Made by a program: the position numbers and the translations under genes. From the NCBI GenBank assembly GCA_003020965.1, contig PXRL01000026.1:1-64000 (forward strand): DNA of 64,000 bases, in the 5' to 3' direction. Positions 34,127 through 44,113 of the stretch are shown here, piece after piece. The DNA comes from Halobacteriales archaeon QS_4_69_225 (GTDB taxonomy: Archaea > Halobacteriota > Halobacteria > Halobacteriales > Haloarculaceae). Position 1 is the first letter of the stretch, and every line of letters starts with the position of its first letter. The notes beneath the pieces are model-generated. The model did no database searches. It was not told the origin of the DNA and worked only from the letters and a program-made list of their open reading frames with translations.

Positions 34127-34798
34127 ATGCTGACCGAGCTCCGCGAGGGGGTGTGGTGGTACGAGTGTACCGGCGTCAACGCGTACCTCGTCGCCGACGG
34201 CGACGGCGTCACCGTCGTCGACACCGGGACGCCGTTCGACGCCGCGACCGTCGAAGAGGCCGTCGAGACGGCGGGCTTCGGCCTCGGGGCCGTCGACCGG
34301 GTGCTGCTGACGCACTACGATCTCGACCACGTCGGCGCGGCCGCGAAGCTGGCCGTCGACGCGCCGGTGTACGCCGGCCGCGACGACGCCCCCTTCGTCG
34401 CCGGCGAGCGCCGTCCCCGCCTCGCCGGCGGGAAGTCGCTGCTCCAGTTGGCGGTCGGGCCGCTCGTACCGGACGTGCCGGACGACCGCGTCCACCCGGT
34501 CGCCGACGGCGACGAGATCGGCGGCTTCACCGCCTACCACACGCCCGGCCACACCCCCGGTCACGTCGCCTTCGTCCACGAGGACCGCGGCGTCGCCCTC
34601 GTCGGTGATCTCGTCGTCGAGCGGGGCGGAGAGCTGCGGCCCTCGCCGTGGTTCATCTCCTACGACGCCGGCCGCGTCGCCGACAGTATCGACCGGTTCG
34701 CGACCGACGCCCCCGGCTTCGAGGCCATCGGGATGGGCCACGGCACGCCGTTCGAGACCGGCGGCAGCGACCGGCTGGCAGCGCTCGCCGACCGGTGA
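34127..34798 (+). CDS. MBL-fold metallo-hydrolase
   Basis: A 223-residue metallo-beta-lactamase-fold protein. The metal-binding THYDLDHVG (HxxxDH), the later HTPGHTPGHVAF, LVGDLVVERGG (bridging Asp) and the C-terminal MGHGTP His are all present. The substrate is not deducible; relatives are generic glyoxalase II-like hydrolases. It follows the PhoU-like regulator by 43 bp on the same strand and could be co-transcribed. Convergent with the small gene at 34800. Confidence 0.9.
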   Translation: MLTELREGVWWYECTGVNAYLVADGDGVTVVDTGTPFDAATVEEAVETAGFGLGAVDRVLLTHYDLDHVGAAAKLAVDAPVYAGRDDAPFVAGERRPRLAGGKSLLQLAVGPLVPDVPDDRVHPVADGDEIGGFTAYHTPGHTPGHVAFVHEDRGVALVGDLVVERGGELRPSPWFISYDAGRVADSIDRFATDAPGFEAIGMGHGTPFETGGSDRLAALADR

Positions 34799-34799
34799 G

Positions 34800-35120
34800 T
34801 TAGAGTATCTCCTCGGCGACGGCCGCCGGCCCCAGCAGTTCGGGGTCGACGATGTGGCCGGCCTGGCCCTTGACGAACTCCGGGACGGACTCGCGGGCGT
34901 AAACGACCACCCGCAGGTCGGGATTGAGGTCGACGGCGATGGGGACGCTCGTCGCGAGGCCGGCGTCGGTCACCACGAGGACGTCCGCCTCGACGATGCC
35001 CGCCTCTTCGAGAGCCGGCCGGTCGGCGGTGCCGGCGGCGTGGCTCACCTCGGCGCCGCCGTCGGCCAGCGCCTCGCTCAGCCCCTCGGGGTCGTCACCC
35101 GCGACGACGACCTCACTCAT
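34800..35120 (-). CDS. small Rossmann-like protein (DUF7126-like) downstream of guaA
   Basis: A 106-residue protein beginning [20 protein letters not shown], with alternating beta-alpha units ([37 protein letters not shown]). It looks like a minimal TrkA-N/nucleotide-binding fold. Such proteins are sometimes labelled CTP synthetase in haloarchaeal genomes because they sit behind pyrG and guaA, but the protein has no CTP-synthase motif. Its start overlaps the end of guaA by 8 bp, so it is in the same operon. Function unknown. Confidence 0.8.
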   Translation of the reverse strand: MSEVVVAGDDPEGLSEALADGGAEVSHAAGTADRPALEEAGIVEADVLVVTDAGLATSVPIAVDLNPDLRVVVYARESVPEFVKGQAGHIVDPELLGPAAVAEEIL

Positions 35121-36030
35121 ACTCGATCGTGGCCGGCGGCTTGTGCGTCACGTCGTAGACGACGCGAGAGACGTTGTCGTGGGCGCCGGTGATCCGCGAC
35201 TGGATGCGCTGGAGGGTCTCCCAGTCGATCTCCTGGGCCCGGGCGGTCATGCCGTCCCGCGATTCGACCGAGCGGACCGACACCACCCACCCGTGGACCC
35301 GGTTGTCGCCCTTGACGCCGGTGGCCTTGCCGAGCACCGCCGCCAGCGCCTGCCAGGGCTCGTGATCGGCGAGTTCCTCCTCGACGACGTGGTTGGCCTC
35401 GCGGGCCACCGCGAGTTTCTCCTCGGTGACCTCCCCCAGTACGCGTACCGCCAGGCCGGGGCCGGGGAACGGCATCCGCTCGGAGACGACCGATTCGAGG
35501 TCGAGTTCGCGGGCCACCTCCCGGACCTCGTCCTTGTAGAGGTCCCGCATGGGTTCGACGATGCCGTCGAAGTCGACCCGCTCGGGCAGGCCGCCGACAT
35601 TGTGGTGGGACTTGATGGTACCCTCCGACTCGATGCGGTCGGGGTAGATCGTGCCCTGGACCAGGTGATCGGCGTCGACCTCGCGGGCGACGGTCTCGAA
35701 CTCGCGGATGAACCGCTCGCCGATGGCGTGGCGCTTCTCCTCGGGATCGGTGACCCCTGAAAGGGCATCGAGGAACCGCTCGCGGGCGTCGACGATCCGG
35801 AGACGCTCCATGTAATCGAACGTCTCGCGGACGCCCTCGGTCTCGCCCTTCCGCATCAGCCCGGTGTCGACGTAGACGGGCGTCAGCCGGTCGCCCAGCG
35901 CCTCGTAAGCGAGGGCGGCGGCCGTCGAGGAGTCGACGCCGCCCGACAGCGCGATGACGGCGTGGCCGTCGCCGACCGCGTCGTCGATCTCGTCGATCTT
36001 CTCGTCGACGAACGCCTCGGGGTCGACCAT
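35113..36030 (-). CDS. guaA: GMP synthase, ATP-pyrophosphatase subunit B
   Basis: It makes GMP from XMP. The 305-residue archaeal B subunit has the PP-loop [14 protein letters not shown] at about residue 27, the XMP/AMP-binding [24 protein letters not shown] and the dimerisation tail [18 protein letters not shown]. The glutaminase subunit (GuaAa) is encoded separately in archaea and is not in the window. Its ATG overlaps the pyrG stop (TGATG), so it is translationally coupled to CTP synthase. Confidence 0.95.
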   Translation of the reverse strand: MVDPEAFVDEKIDEIDDAVGDGHAVIALSGGVDSSTAAALAYEALGDRLTPVYVDTGLMRKGETEGVRETFDYMERLRIVDARERFLDALSGVTDPEEKRHAIGERFIREFETVAREVDADHLVQGTIYPDRIESEGTIKSHHNVGGLPERVDFDGIVEPMRDLYKDEVREVARELDLESVVSERMPFPGPGLAVRVLGEVTEEKLAVAREANHVVEEELADHEPWQALAAVLGKATGVKGDNRVHGWVVSVRSVESRDGMTARAQEIDWETLQRIQSRITGAHDNVSRVVYDVTHKPPATIEYE

Positions 36031-37676
36031 CAGGCCGTCACCTCGCCGGCGTCGATCTCGGCGCCCCCGAGGACGGCCTCCACGAGCGCGACGAACGGCG
36101 GCGACGCCCGCCCCGGCCGCGAACGGAACTCCGGGTGGAACTGGGTTCCGAAGAAGAACGGGTGATCGTCGAGTTCGAGTATCTCCATCCGGTTGCCGGC
36201 GCGCCCGGAGAAGGTCATGCCCTCCCGTTCGATGGCCTCGATGTACTCGGGGTTGACCTCGTAGCGGTGGCGGTGTCGCTCGGTGCAGGAGTCGGCGCCG
36301 TACACTTCGTGGGCGAGCGTGCCCGCCTCGACGTCGGTCTCGTGGGCGCCGAGCCGCATCGTCCCGCCCATGTCCTCGATCTCGTACTGCTCGGGCAGGA
36401 TGTCGATGACCGGGTGGGGGGTGTCCTCGTCGACCTCCGCGGAGTGGGCGCCCTCCAGCTTGCAGACGTTGCGCGCGAACTCGACGACGGCCATCTGGAA
36501 GCCGAGACAGAGCCCCAGAAACGGCACGTCGTGTTCGCGGGCGTACCGGACGACGTCGATCTTGCCGTCGAGCCCGCGGGCGCCGAAGCCGCCGGGGACG
36601 ACGACCCCGTCGGCCCGCTGGAGGCGGTCGGCGTGGGCCGCCTCCATCTCGTCGGTGTCGACCCACAGCACCTCGACGTCGGTGTTCGTCTCGAAGCCCG
36701 CGTGCTTGAGCGCCTCGTGGATGGAGATGTAGGCGTCCTCGAGGTCGTACTTGCCGGCGAGGGCGATCTCGACGGTGTCGGTCGTCTCGCCGGTGACGAC
36801 CTCGCGCCACTCGTCCGCCCGGTCGGCCGGCGACGCTGCCGTCTCCTCGAGATCGAGCCGCTCCATGACGTACTCGTCGAGACCCTCCTCTTCGACCATC
36901 AGCGGGACGCGGTAGATGTCCTCGACGTCGGGGTTCGAGAAGACGGCCTCGACGGGGACGTCGCAGAACAGCGCGATCTTCTCTTTCGTTTTCGGCTCGA
37001 GGCGGTCCTCACAGCGCCCGACCACGATGTCGGGCTGGAGGCCGATGGAGCGGAGTTCCTTGACGGAGTGTTGGGTCGGCTTGGTCTTCTGCTCGCCGGC
37101 CTGGGAGTACGGCACCAGCGTGACGTGGGCGAAGAGGATGTCCTCGTCGTCTTCCTCGTGGGCGAACTGCCGCAGCGCCTCCAGATACGGCATCCCCTCG
37201 ATGTCGCCGACGGTGCCGCCGACCTCGACCAGACAGATGTCGTTGCCCTCGGCGGCCTCCCGGATGCGGCGCTTGATGTCGTCGGTGACGTGCGGGATGA
37301 TCTGGACGGTGTTGCCCAGGTAGTCGCCGGCCCGCTCCTTCTCGATGACGTGGCGGTAGGCCTTTCCCGTCGTGACGTTGTGGTCGAACGTCATGTCGAT
37401 GTCGAGGAACCGCTCGTAGTTGCCCAGGTCGAGATCGACCTCGCCGCCGTCCTTCAGGACGTACACCTCGCCGTGCTGGTAGGGGTTCATCGTCCCCGCG
37501 TCGACGTTGAGGTAGGGGTCGATCTTCACCGCCGTCACGTCGAAGCCGGCGTCGGCGAGCAGCCGGCCCGTGCTCGCGGCGGTGATGCCCTTGCCCAGTC
37601 CGGACATCACCCCGCCGGTGACGAAGATGAACTTGTTTCCCAGAGAAGGGTCGTACCCAGTAAGCTCCGTCGGCAT
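36030..37676 (-). CDS. pyrG: CTP synthase (glutamine-hydrolysing)
   Basis: It aminates UTP to CTP. A full-length 548-residue enzyme from ATG 37676 ([11 protein letters not shown]). The amidoligase domain has [18 protein letters not shown] (P-loop), [20 protein letters not shown] and [15 protein letters not shown]. The glutaminase domain has [11 protein letters not shown], the nucleophile Cys in [13 protein letters not shown], and the His/Glu pair in GTQFHPEF. An in-frame ATG at 37721 that overlaps the previous gene's stop is an alternative but adds an unconserved leader. First housekeeping gene of pyrG-guaA-small ORF. Confidence 0.95.
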   Translation of the reverse strand: MPTELTGYDPSLGNKFIFVTGGVMSGLGKGITAASTGRLLADAGFDVTAVKIDPYLNVDAGTMNPYQHGEVYVLKDGGEVDLDLGNYERFLDIDMTFDHNVTTGKAYRHVIEKERAGDYLGNTVQIIPHVTDDIKRRIREAAEGNDICLVEVGGTVGDIEGMPYLEALRQFAHEEDDEDILFAHVTLVPYSQAGEQKTKPTQHSVKELRSIGLQPDIVVGRCEDRLEPKTKEKIALFCDVPVEAVFSNPDVEDIYRVPLMVEEEGLDEYVMERLDLEETAASPADRADEWREVVTGETTDTVEIALAGKYDLEDAYISIHEALKHAGFETNTDVEVLWVDTDEMEAAHADRLQRADGVVVPGGFGARGLDGKIDVVRYAREHDVPFLGLCLGFQMAVVEFARNVCKLEGAHSAEVDEDTPHPVIDILPEQYEIEDMGGTMRLGAHETDVEAGTLAHEVYGADSCTERHRHRYEVNPEYIEAIEREGMTFSGRAGNRMEILELDDHPFFFGTQFHPEFRSRPGRASPPFVALVEAVLGGAEIDAGEVTA

Positions 37677-37720
37677 ACCCACGGTGCGCGAGCGTCCGAC
37701 TAAACCGGCGACCGCCGACA

Positions 37721-38305
37721 TCAGCAGAGCAGCGGCGCCAGTCGGTCGGCGACCCGCTCGCCCTGCCCGACGAAGAAGTGGTCGGCGCCGACGGCCGTGA
37801 CCAGTCCATCGCGGGCCCGGACCCGCTCGGCGACCGCCTCGGCGTCGACGGTGGTGTCCCGCTCGCCGTAGACGACTCCGACCGGGCAGTCGACGTCGCC
37901 GACGGCGTGGACCGCGTCGACGCCGCCGTCGAGACGCGCCGCCGGCGCCAGGACGCCGACGGCCGCCGGCGGGCGCCCGGCCCGACTCTCGGCGGCGGCC
38001 GCCGCCAGCGCCAGACAGCCGCCGAAGCTGTAGCCGAACAGCGACGCCGACGCGTAACGGTCCCGCGCCCACGCGAGGGCGTCCCGGACGTCCGATAGCT
38101 CGCCGTCGCCGCCGTCCCAAGCGCCGTAGTCGAATCGGAGACAGGCGCAGTCGACGGCGTCGCTCACCGCCCGCAAGTTGCGATCGGTGCGGCTGCCGCC
38201 CATCTCCGGGTGCGGCGGGCAGGCGACGACACACCGGTCGGCGTCGGGGGCGTCGAGCGTCCCCCGGACGTCGCGGGCCGACGGGACGAGAACCTCCTCG
38301 CTCAT
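37721..38305 (-). CDS. alpha/beta-hydrolase (dienelactone hydrolase-like)
   Basis: A 194-residue single-domain hydrolase. [19 protein letters not shown] corresponds to the HPHPxxGG oxyanion loop, [14 protein letters not shown] is the nucleophile elbow (Ser), GERDTT has the acid and [10 protein letters not shown] the catalytic His. It resembles the short KANL3/Tex30 or dienelactone-hydrolase-like esterases common in haloarchaea. It is upstream of pyrG on the same strand with a 45-bp gap, and divergent from pspA. Confidence 0.85.
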   Translation of the reverse strand: MSEEVLVPSARDVRGTLDAPDADRCVVACPPHPEMGGSRTDRNLRAVSDAVDCACLRFDYGAWDGGDGELSDVRDALAWARDRYASASLFGYSFGGCLALAAAAAESRAGRPPAAVGVLAPAARLDGGVDAVHAVGDVDCPVGVVYGERDTTVDAEAVAERVRARDGLVTAVGADHFFVGQGERVADRLAPLLC

Positions 38306-38383
38306 GTCGGCCGTTCGGGATCGTCGTCCTTCAGGCTGACCCGCAGCACGGTTTTTTAATCTCTGGGGCCACATGGACCGCGT

Positions 38384-39256
38384 ATGGGCATCCTCTCGCG
38401 GGCATCGTACGTCATCCGGTCGAAGGTCAACGCGGCGCTGAACCGCGCGGAAGACCCCTCCGAGACGCTGGACTACTCCTACGAGAAGCTGCGCGACGAG
38501 CTGCAGGACGTCAAGAAGGGAATCGCGGACCTGACGACCCAGAAGAAGCGACTCGAAATCCAGAAGCGACGTCTCGAGGACAACGTCGAGAAGCACAACA
38601 ACCAGGCCAGACAGGCCGTCGAACAGGGCCGTGAGGACCTCGCCAGAAAGGCCCTGGAGAAGAAAAACGAAAAGATGTCGCAGATCGAGGACCTGGAGGC
38701 GCAGATCGCCGACCTCCAGAACACCCAGGACGATCTCGTCGAGAAGAAAAACGAGCTCCGGAGCCGCATCGAGGAGTTCCGCACCGAAAAGGAGACGATC
38801 AAGGCCCGCCACGAGGCCGCCGAGGCCAGCGCCCGGGTGAGCGAGGCGATGACCGGCGCGGGCGACGAGATGGAAAACATCTCCCGTTCTATCGAGCGCG
38901 CAAAGGAAGACACCAAGGACATGGAAGCGCGTGCGGCCGCGATGGACGAACTGGAGCAAAGCGGCGCCCTCGAAGGGGCGCTGTCCGACGGCGACCAGAT
39001 CGACCAGGAGCTCGAGGAGATGCGCCGCGAGGGCGAGGTCGAGACCGAACTGGAGACGCTGAAGGCCGAGACCGGCGACGGCGTCGAGGCGAGCGCCGAC
39101 GGCAACCCCGACGTCGACGTCGAAACCGATGCGGATCCCGAGATTGAGGCCGAACTCGAGGACCTGAAGGAAGAGGAGACGGAAGGAGGCGCCGACGCCG
39201 AAGGCACTGCCGAGGGCGCCGCCGAGAGTACCGCCGAGAGCACCGACGAGGAGTGA
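38384..39256 (+). CDS. pspA: PspA/IM30 family membrane-stress protein
   Basis: A 290-residue ESCRT-III-like protein beginning MGILSRASYVIRSKVNAAL, followed by EDPSETLDYSYEKLRDELQD. Residues 30-190 are almost continuous charged coiled coil (LTTQKKRLEIQKRRLEDNVE and so on), and there is a long acidic tail. Family members bind stressed membranes from the cytosolic side; haloarchaeal PspA is induced by salt change. A T-rich TATA-like TTTTTTAATC lies about 26 bp before the ATG. Confidence 0.92.
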   Translation: MGILSRASYVIRSKVNAALNRAEDPSETLDYSYEKLRDELQDVKKGIADLTTQKKRLEIQKRRLEDNVEKHNNQARQAVEQGREDLARKALEKKNEKMSQIEDLEAQIADLQNTQDDLVEKKNELRSRIEEFRTEKETIKARHEAAEASARVSEAMTGAGDEMENISRSIERAKEDTKDMEARAAAMDELEQSGALEGALSDGDQIDQELEEMRREGEVETELETLKAETGDGVEASADGNPDVDVETDADPEIEAELEDLKEEETEGGADAEGTAEGAAESTAESTDEE

Positions 39257-39268
39257 CTGAAACGGCGA

Positions 39269-41047
39269 CTACCTGACGAAGTCCGGCTCGACCCGCTTCT
39301 CCGCGACCTCCGCGCGGAGGTGCTCGCGGAACGTCTCGACGTCGACGCCGTTGCGCTCCTCTTCGAAGCGGTCCCGTACGGAGACGGTGCCGGCCTGCTC
39401 CTCGTCGTCGCCGACGACGAGCATGTACGGCACCCGGTCGTCGTGGGCCTGCTGTATCTTCTTGCCGATGGTCCAGGAGCGGTCCTCGATCTCGACGCGG
39501 AACTCGTCGAGATACCGGTTTTTGACCTGCTTGGCGTAGCCGAGGTTGTCGTCGGAGATGGGCAGGACACGCACCTGTTCGGGCGCCAGCCACGTCGGGA
39601 AGTTGCCGTCGAAGTGCTCGACGAGCACCATGAAGAACCGCTCGTAGCTGCCGTACAGCGCGCGGTGAATCATTACGGGGCGATGCTCGGCGTTGTCCTC
39701 GCCGGTGTAGGTGAGGTCGAACCGCTCGGGGATGGTGAAATCCAGCTGGACCGTCGGCCCGTCCCAGTCGCGGCCCAGGGCGTCCTCGAACCCGAAGTCG
39801 ATTTTGGGGCCGTAGAAGGCGCCGTCGCCGGGTTCGAGGTCGTAGTCGTAGCCGTCGGACTCGAGGACTATCTGGTCCGGGCGGACGAACAGGTGGCCGT
39901 CGTCGATGGTGAAGGCCCAGGTCCGGGAGAGCCCCGACAGTTCGCCGCGCTGCTCCTTGCGGTACACCTTGCCGTTTTCGAAGTAACGCACCGGCAGGTC
40001 GCGGTACGACCAGTTGTGCCCGTCGAAGATGGTGGCGTGGCCCGGGCAGTTCATCGGCTTCAGGCCGTACTCCTCGTCGTTGACGTCCAGGAGGAACATG
40101 TCGTCGACGTAGTTGTCGTAGTGGCCGGATTTCTTCCACAGTTCGGTCCGGAACACGTGGGGCGTCTCGACCTGGTCGTAGCCGGCCGCCCGGTTGAGTT
40201 CGTCGACGTACCCCTCCAGTTCCGCGAGCACCGTCTTGCCGTTGGGGTGGAACAGCGGCAGGCCAGGGCCGGTGACGTCGGGTATCGAAAACAGGTCCAT
40301 CTCCCGGCCGAGTCGGCGGTGGTCCCGCTTTTCGGCCTCCTCGCGGCGCTCGAGGTACTCCTCGAGGTCCGCCTCGCTCTCGAAGGCCGTCCCGTACACG
40401 CGGGTGAGGGTGTCGTTGTCCTCGTCGCCCCGCCAGTAGGCGGCGGCGATATTCAATAGCTCGACGGCGCCGATCTCGCCCGTCGACTCGACGTGCGGGC
40501 CCCGACAGAGGTCCTCCCAGCCGTCCTGGACGTAGAAGGAGACCGTCTCCTCGCCGGCGGCCTCCTCCGCGAGGATATCCTGCTTGTAGGGGTTGTCCGC
40601 GTAGCGGTCGAGGGCCTCCTCGCGGGACCGCTCGACGCGCTCGATGTCGTGGTCGGCCTCGATGATGTCGTACATCTCGCCCTCGATGGCTTCGAGGTCG
40701 TCGGCGTCGAGGTCGATGCCGGCGACGTCGTAGTAGAAGCCGTCGTCGGTCGGCGGGCCGATGGCCAGCTTCGCCTCGGGAAAGCGCCGCTGTAGCGCCT
40801 GCGCGAAGACGTGGGCCGCGGAGTGCCGCAGCGCCCGCAGGTACTCCTCGGAGTCCTCGGTGATGATGACGAGCTCGCAGTCGGCCTCCAGCGGCTCCTC
40901 GCGGCCGGCGAGGTCGCCGTCGACGATTCCGCCGACCGTGTCCTCGCCGAGGCCCGGCCCGATCTCGTAGGCGACGTCCTCGACCGTCGACCCCGGCGCG
41001 ACGGAGAGCTCGGAGCCGTCCGGCAGCGTCACGACGATGTCGCTCAT
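39269..41047 (-). CDS. thrS: threonyl-tRNA synthetase (bacterial-type), with apparent in-frame internal deletion
   Basis: It charges tRNA-Thr. The 592-residue protein has a TGS domain ([20 protein letters not shown]), the editing/SAD domain ([32 protein letters not shown]), the class II core (motif 2 area [25 protein letters not shown]) and an anticodon-binding domain. Family members are about 640 residues. Around residue 392 (39866-39872) RPDQI is followed at once by [20 protein letters not shown]. The usual 49-50 residues with the RPEKxxGSDE motif between motif 2 and [10 protein letters not shown] are missing, with the frame kept. The gene may be non-functional, or the sequence may be wrong here. 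Confidence 0.9.
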   Translation of the reverse strand: MSDIVVTLPDGSELSVAPGSTVEDVAYEIGPGLGEDTVGGIVDGDLAGREEPLEADCELVIITEDSEEYLRALRHSAAHVFAQALQRRFPEAKLAIGPPTDDGFYYDVAGIDLDADDLEAIEGEMYDIIEADHDIERVERSREEALDRYADNPYKQDILAEEAAGEETVSFYVQDGWEDLCRGPHVESTGEIGAVELLNIAAAYWRGDEDNDTLTRVYGTAFESEADLEEYLERREEAEKRDHRRLGREMDLFSIPDVTGPGLPLFHPNGKTVLAELEGYVDELNRAAGYDQVETPHVFRTELWKKSGHYDNYVDDMFLLDVNDEEYGLKPMNCPGHATIFDGHNWSYRDLPVRYFENGKVYRKEQRGELSGLSRTWAFTIDDGHLFVRPDQIVLESDGYDYDLEPGDGAFYGPKIDFGFEDALGRDWDGPTVQLDFTIPERFDLTYTGEDNAEHRPVMIHRALYGSYERFFMVLVEHFDGNFPTWLAPEQVRVLPISDDNLGYAKQVKNRYLDEFRVEIEDRSWTIGKKIQQAHDDRVPYMLVVGDDEEQAGTVSVRDRFEEERNGVDVETFREHLRAEVAEKRVEPDFVR

Positions 41048-41197
41048 GGTGACGACAAACCGAGGCGGCGGGATAAGTGTTTAGAGACAGTGATGGACGG
41101 CACTACATCACACGGGCGGGACGGCATCCGGCCTCCGGAGACCCGCACGCGTCGCCGCTCCCGGTGGGGTTTTGACCCTCCGGCGGCTGGTCCGTGC

Positions 41198-42547
41198 ATG
41201 GACGCGTTCGAGGCGTCGGCGAACGTGCCGCGCGGCGATTTCGAGTTCGACCGCCGCCCGGCGACCGGCCAGTCGTTCGAGAACGCGCTGGCGAAGGCGC
41301 GGGCCGGCGACCGCCTCGACGTCGACGACGCCGTCGAGCTGTTGACGACCGGCACCGACGGCGACGGCATCGACCCCGGGCGCAAGGAGCGCGTGCTGGA
41401 GGCCGCCGACCGCCGCCGGGCGGAGGTGGTCGGCGAGGAGGTCACCTTCGTCGCCAACCTCAACAACAACGTCACCACCGCCTGCAACACCGGCTGTCTG
41501 TTCTGCAACTTCAAGGACCGCTCCGAGCGGTTCCGGTCGACGTACCAGGACGACCACGGCGGCTTCACGAAGACGCCCGCCGAGTCCCGGGCGGCCGTCC
41601 GCGACGCCGTCGAGCGGGGCGTCTACGAGGTGTGTTCCGTCTCCGGGCTTCACCCCGCCCTGGCGCTGGACGCCGACCACCAGGAGCTGCTGGAGGCCAG
41701 CGACCGCGGCGACCTGAACTACCGGCCGCCGGCGGAGTACGACGTCGACCCGCACACGTACGTCGAGCAGATCGAGGCGATGGACGTCGACGGCGTCCAT
41801 ATCCACTCGATGACGCCGGAGGAAGCCTACCACGCCCGCCGCGGCACCGACTGGAGCTACGAGGAGGTGTTCGAGCGGCTGAAAGCCGCCGGCCTCGACT
41901 CGGTGCCCGGCACCGCCGCCGAGATCCTCGTCGACGAGGTGCGGGAGACCATCTGCCCGGCGAAGATCGACAGCGGCGAGTGGCTCGAGGCGATGGAGGC
42001 GGCCGCCGCCGTCGGCCTCGACACCACCGCCACCATCATGTACGGTCACGTCGAGAACGAGGCCCACCGGGCGATACACCTCGATCGGGTGCGCGAGCTG
42101 CAGGACCGGACCGGCGCGATCAGGGAGTTCGTCCCGCTATCCTTCGTCCACGAGGAGACACCGCTGGCCGAGCGGGGGATGGTCGACGCCGGCGCCACCG
42201 TCCACGAGGACGAACTGATGGTCGCCGTCTCGCGGCTCTATCTCGACAACGTCGAGCACATTCAGGCGTCGTGGGTGAAGTACGGCGACGCCGGCGGGCT
42301 GAAGATGCTCGCCTGCGGCGCCGACGACTTCATGGGCACCATCCTCTCGGAGGAGATCACCAAGCGGGCCGGCGGCGACCACGGCGAGTTCCGCTCCGTC
42401 CGGGAGTACGCCGACATGATCTCCGCCATCGGGCGGGTACCCGTCGAGCGCTCAACCGACTACGAGAAACGCCGCCGCGTCGACCCCGACGCCGACGTCG
42501 TCGGGCCCGAACTCGGGCCGAAGGCCGACGGGACGCCGCTGCTGTAG
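41198..42547 (+). CDS. cofH: FO synthase subunit 2 (5-amino-6-(D-ribitylamino)uracil--L-tyrosine 4-hydroxyphenyl transferase)
   Basis: A radical-SAM enzyme of coenzyme F420 synthesis that joins a tyrosine-derived unit to the ribityl-uracil; CofG completes FO. The 449-residue protein starts at ATG 41198 (MDAFEASANVPRGDFEFD). The iron-sulfur motif is ACNTGCLFCNF (CxxxCxxC). VCSVSGLHPAL, GVHIHSMTPEEAYHARR and GTAAEILVDEVRETICPAKI are CofH-typical. The N-terminal stretch is longer than in bacterial CofH but usual for haloarchaea. Divergent from thrS. Confidence 0.93.
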   Translation: MDAFEASANVPRGDFEFDRRPATGQSFENALAKARAGDRLDVDDAVELLTTGTDGDGIDPGRKERVLEAADRRRAEVVGEEVTFVANLNNNVTTACNTGCLFCNFKDRSERFRSTYQDDHGGFTKTPAESRAAVRDAVERGVYEVCSVSGLHPALALDADHQELLEASDRGDLNYRPPAEYDVDPHTYVEQIEAMDVDGVHIHSMTPEEAYHARRGTDWSYEEVFERLKAAGLDSVPGTAAEILVDEVRETICPAKIDSGEWLEAMEAAAAVGLDTTATIMYGHVENEAHRAIHLDRVRELQDRTGAIREFVPLSFVHEETPLAERGMVDAGATVHEDELMVAVSRLYLDNVEHIQASWVKYGDAGGLKMLACGADDFMGTILSEEITKRAGGDHGEFRSVREYADMISAIGRVPVERSTDYEKRRRVDPDADVVGPELGPKADGTPLL

Positions 42548-42681
42548 CGGGGTCGCGGGGCTCGGGCGAATCACTTCCGAACTCCCGGAACGCCGACCGT
42601 CGGGCGTCGGGGCTCGGCGGAACGGAACGCTGTCGACCGCGACAGCTTTAGTATTATGGATGGCCGTAGGTGTAACTGCCG

Positions 42682-42978
42682 ATGGCGAGTAATACGAAAG
42701 ATCCCGAAGTAATACGCGTCTCTCCGAAGGGGCAGGCCACGATTCCGAAGGCGCTGCGCGAGCGGTTCGGCATCGAGACACCGGGTGAGGTGTTCGTCTA
42801 CGAGGACGAGGGACGCATCGTCATCGAGCCGGTGCCGTCGCCCGACGAGCTGCACGGAATCCACGCCGGCGACCACGAGCCGGGCGCGGTGCTGGAGCGA
42901 ACGCGAGAGCTGAAAGACGAGGAGAGGCGCCGGGAAGAGAAGCGAGCCGACCGGCTTCGCCCGCCCGAGGACGCGTGA
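42682..42978 (+). CDS. vapB: AbrB/MazE-family antitoxin (VapB-like)
   Basis: A 98-residue protein with an N-terminal swapped-hairpin AbrB domain (VIRVSPKGQATIPKALRERF, GIETPGEVFVYEDEGRIVIE) and a charged helical tail (RTRELKDEERRREEKRADRL) that would wrap the toxin. Its stop overlaps the toxin start (GTGA), the normal TA arrangement. A TATA-like TTTAGTATTA lies about 30 bp before the ATG. Such antitoxins bind their own promoter. Confidence 0.88.
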   Translation: MASNTKDPEVIRVSPKGQATIPKALRERFGIETPGEVFVYEDEGRIVIEPVPSPDELHGIHAGDHEPGAVLERTRELKDEERRREEKRADRLRPPEDA

Positions 42979-43412
42979 CCGGGGAGTACGTCTTCGACGC
43001 CGAGGCGATCATCGCATTCCTGTACAACGAACCCGGTCACGAGACCGTGTCGGAGCTCCTCGACGGCGTTTTCGCCGGAGAGTCGGACGGATTCCTGACC
43101 GAGGCGAACGCGAGCGAGGTGTTCTACCTCGTCGCCCGGTTCGAGGGTGTCGACGACACCCCGACGGACGTCTCGCTTCGGGAAGCCGACAGGGACATCC
43201 GCGCGCTCCGGCGACAGGGAATGGCGCTCGAATCCGCCGACTGGCGGCATGCGGCCGAGGTGAAGGCCGACGGCGGCATCTCGCTGGCCGACGCACACGC
43301 CGTCGCGCTCGCCGCCGACCGCGGAGCCACGCTGGTCGCGGGCGCGGACGACGACTTCGACGAGTTGCCCGTGGACGTCGACGTGCTCAGGTTCCGCGAG
43401 AAAGGCGTGTAG
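42975..43412 (+). CDS. vapC: PIN-domain ribonuclease toxin VapC
   Basis: A 145-residue PIN protein from GTG 42975. Acidic active-site residues are in place: Asp in YVFDAEAIIAFL, Glu in TEANASEVFYLV, Asp in ISLADAHAVALAADRGA and Asp in AGADDDFDELPVDV. VapC toxins cut specific RNAs, often tRNA. It is paired with the AbrB-type antitoxin just upstream and sits between cofH and cofG. The following 43413-43687 holds no gene. Confidence 0.9.
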   Translation: MTGEYVFDAEAIIAFLYNEPGHETVSELLDGVFAGESDGFLTEANASEVFYLVARFEGVDDTPTDVSLREADRDIRALRRQGMALESADWRHAAEVKADGGISLADAHAVALAADRGATLVAGADDDFDELPVDVDVLRFREKGV

Positions 43413-43687
43413 GGCCGACGCTCGCCTGCAACGTCGTCTCCGTTGGCATCCACGAATGGGCTCCGCCAGCCGGTACCGGCGCCCGCAGCGAGGCGAACGA
43501 TGGTACCGGCTGAGTCGGAGTCGGACAGTCCGTTCCCACGGCGACGAACGAGAGCGCGGCACACGGACCGCCGGGACGGCGTGCCGCCTGCTCGCGAGTG
43601 CCTACACGACGGCGGAGCGGCCCGAAGCGACGCCGCGAGCACCGCCGTCCCCGGAGGAGTTATCTTCACGCGCCGAAACCGGGGCGT

Positions 43688-44107
43688 ATGGTGGGCCGCA
43701 GGCAGGTGCTGGCCGGCGGGCCGCTGCTGCTCGCCGGCCTCGGGGGGTGTGCCGGCGCCGGCTTGACCCCGGGCTCCGGCGACGGACCCGACCCGGTTCC
43801 CGTCGAGACCGTCGAATACGAGTTCACGAATCGGGTCCCCGAGCCGACGAAGTTCTACTGGGGCTTCGAGGTCGACGGAGAGATCCGGGAGTGGATCGGC
43901 CAGCACGTCGACACCTACGAGGAGACGGGGTTCGCGCTCGGGCGGACCGACGTCTCCGAGGCCGCCCGTCTGTACGTGTTCGTCGGCGGCGACCTGGCGC
44001 AGACGGACATCCGGCAGTTCGACCGGGACAACGCGGTCACCGTCGTCTACGCGGTCGAGGACGGCTCCCGCGAACTGTGGACGGAGGCCACGCGATACGA
44101 AAACTGA
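43688..44107 (+). CDS. small predicted lipoprotein, function unknown
   Basis: A 139-residue protein from ATG 43688: MVGRRQVLAGGPLLLAGLGGC is a Tat-like (RR) signal with lipobox, then a Gly/Pro linker. The mature domain VEYEFTNRVPEPTKFYWGFE through FVGGDLAQTDIRQFDRDNAV and VVYAVEDGSRELWTEATRY is beta-rich. No family recognised. It ends 6 bp from the stop of convergent cofG. Confidence 0.7.
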   Translation: MVGRRQVLAGGPLLLAGLGGCAGAGLTPGSGDGPDPVPVETVEYEFTNRVPEPTKFYWGFEVDGEIREWIGQHVDTYEETGFALGRTDVSEAARLYVFVGGDLAQTDIRQFDRDNAVTVVYAVEDGSRELWTEATRYEN

Positions 44108-44113
44108 GCCGGC

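Noticed and set aside
32632-34608. Long Arg-rich open frame of 658 codons over the Cys-rich, AbrB-PhoU and MBL genes
   Set aside because: Composition is that of an out-of-frame read (RRR and GGR runs); three real genes occupy the same DNA in other frames.
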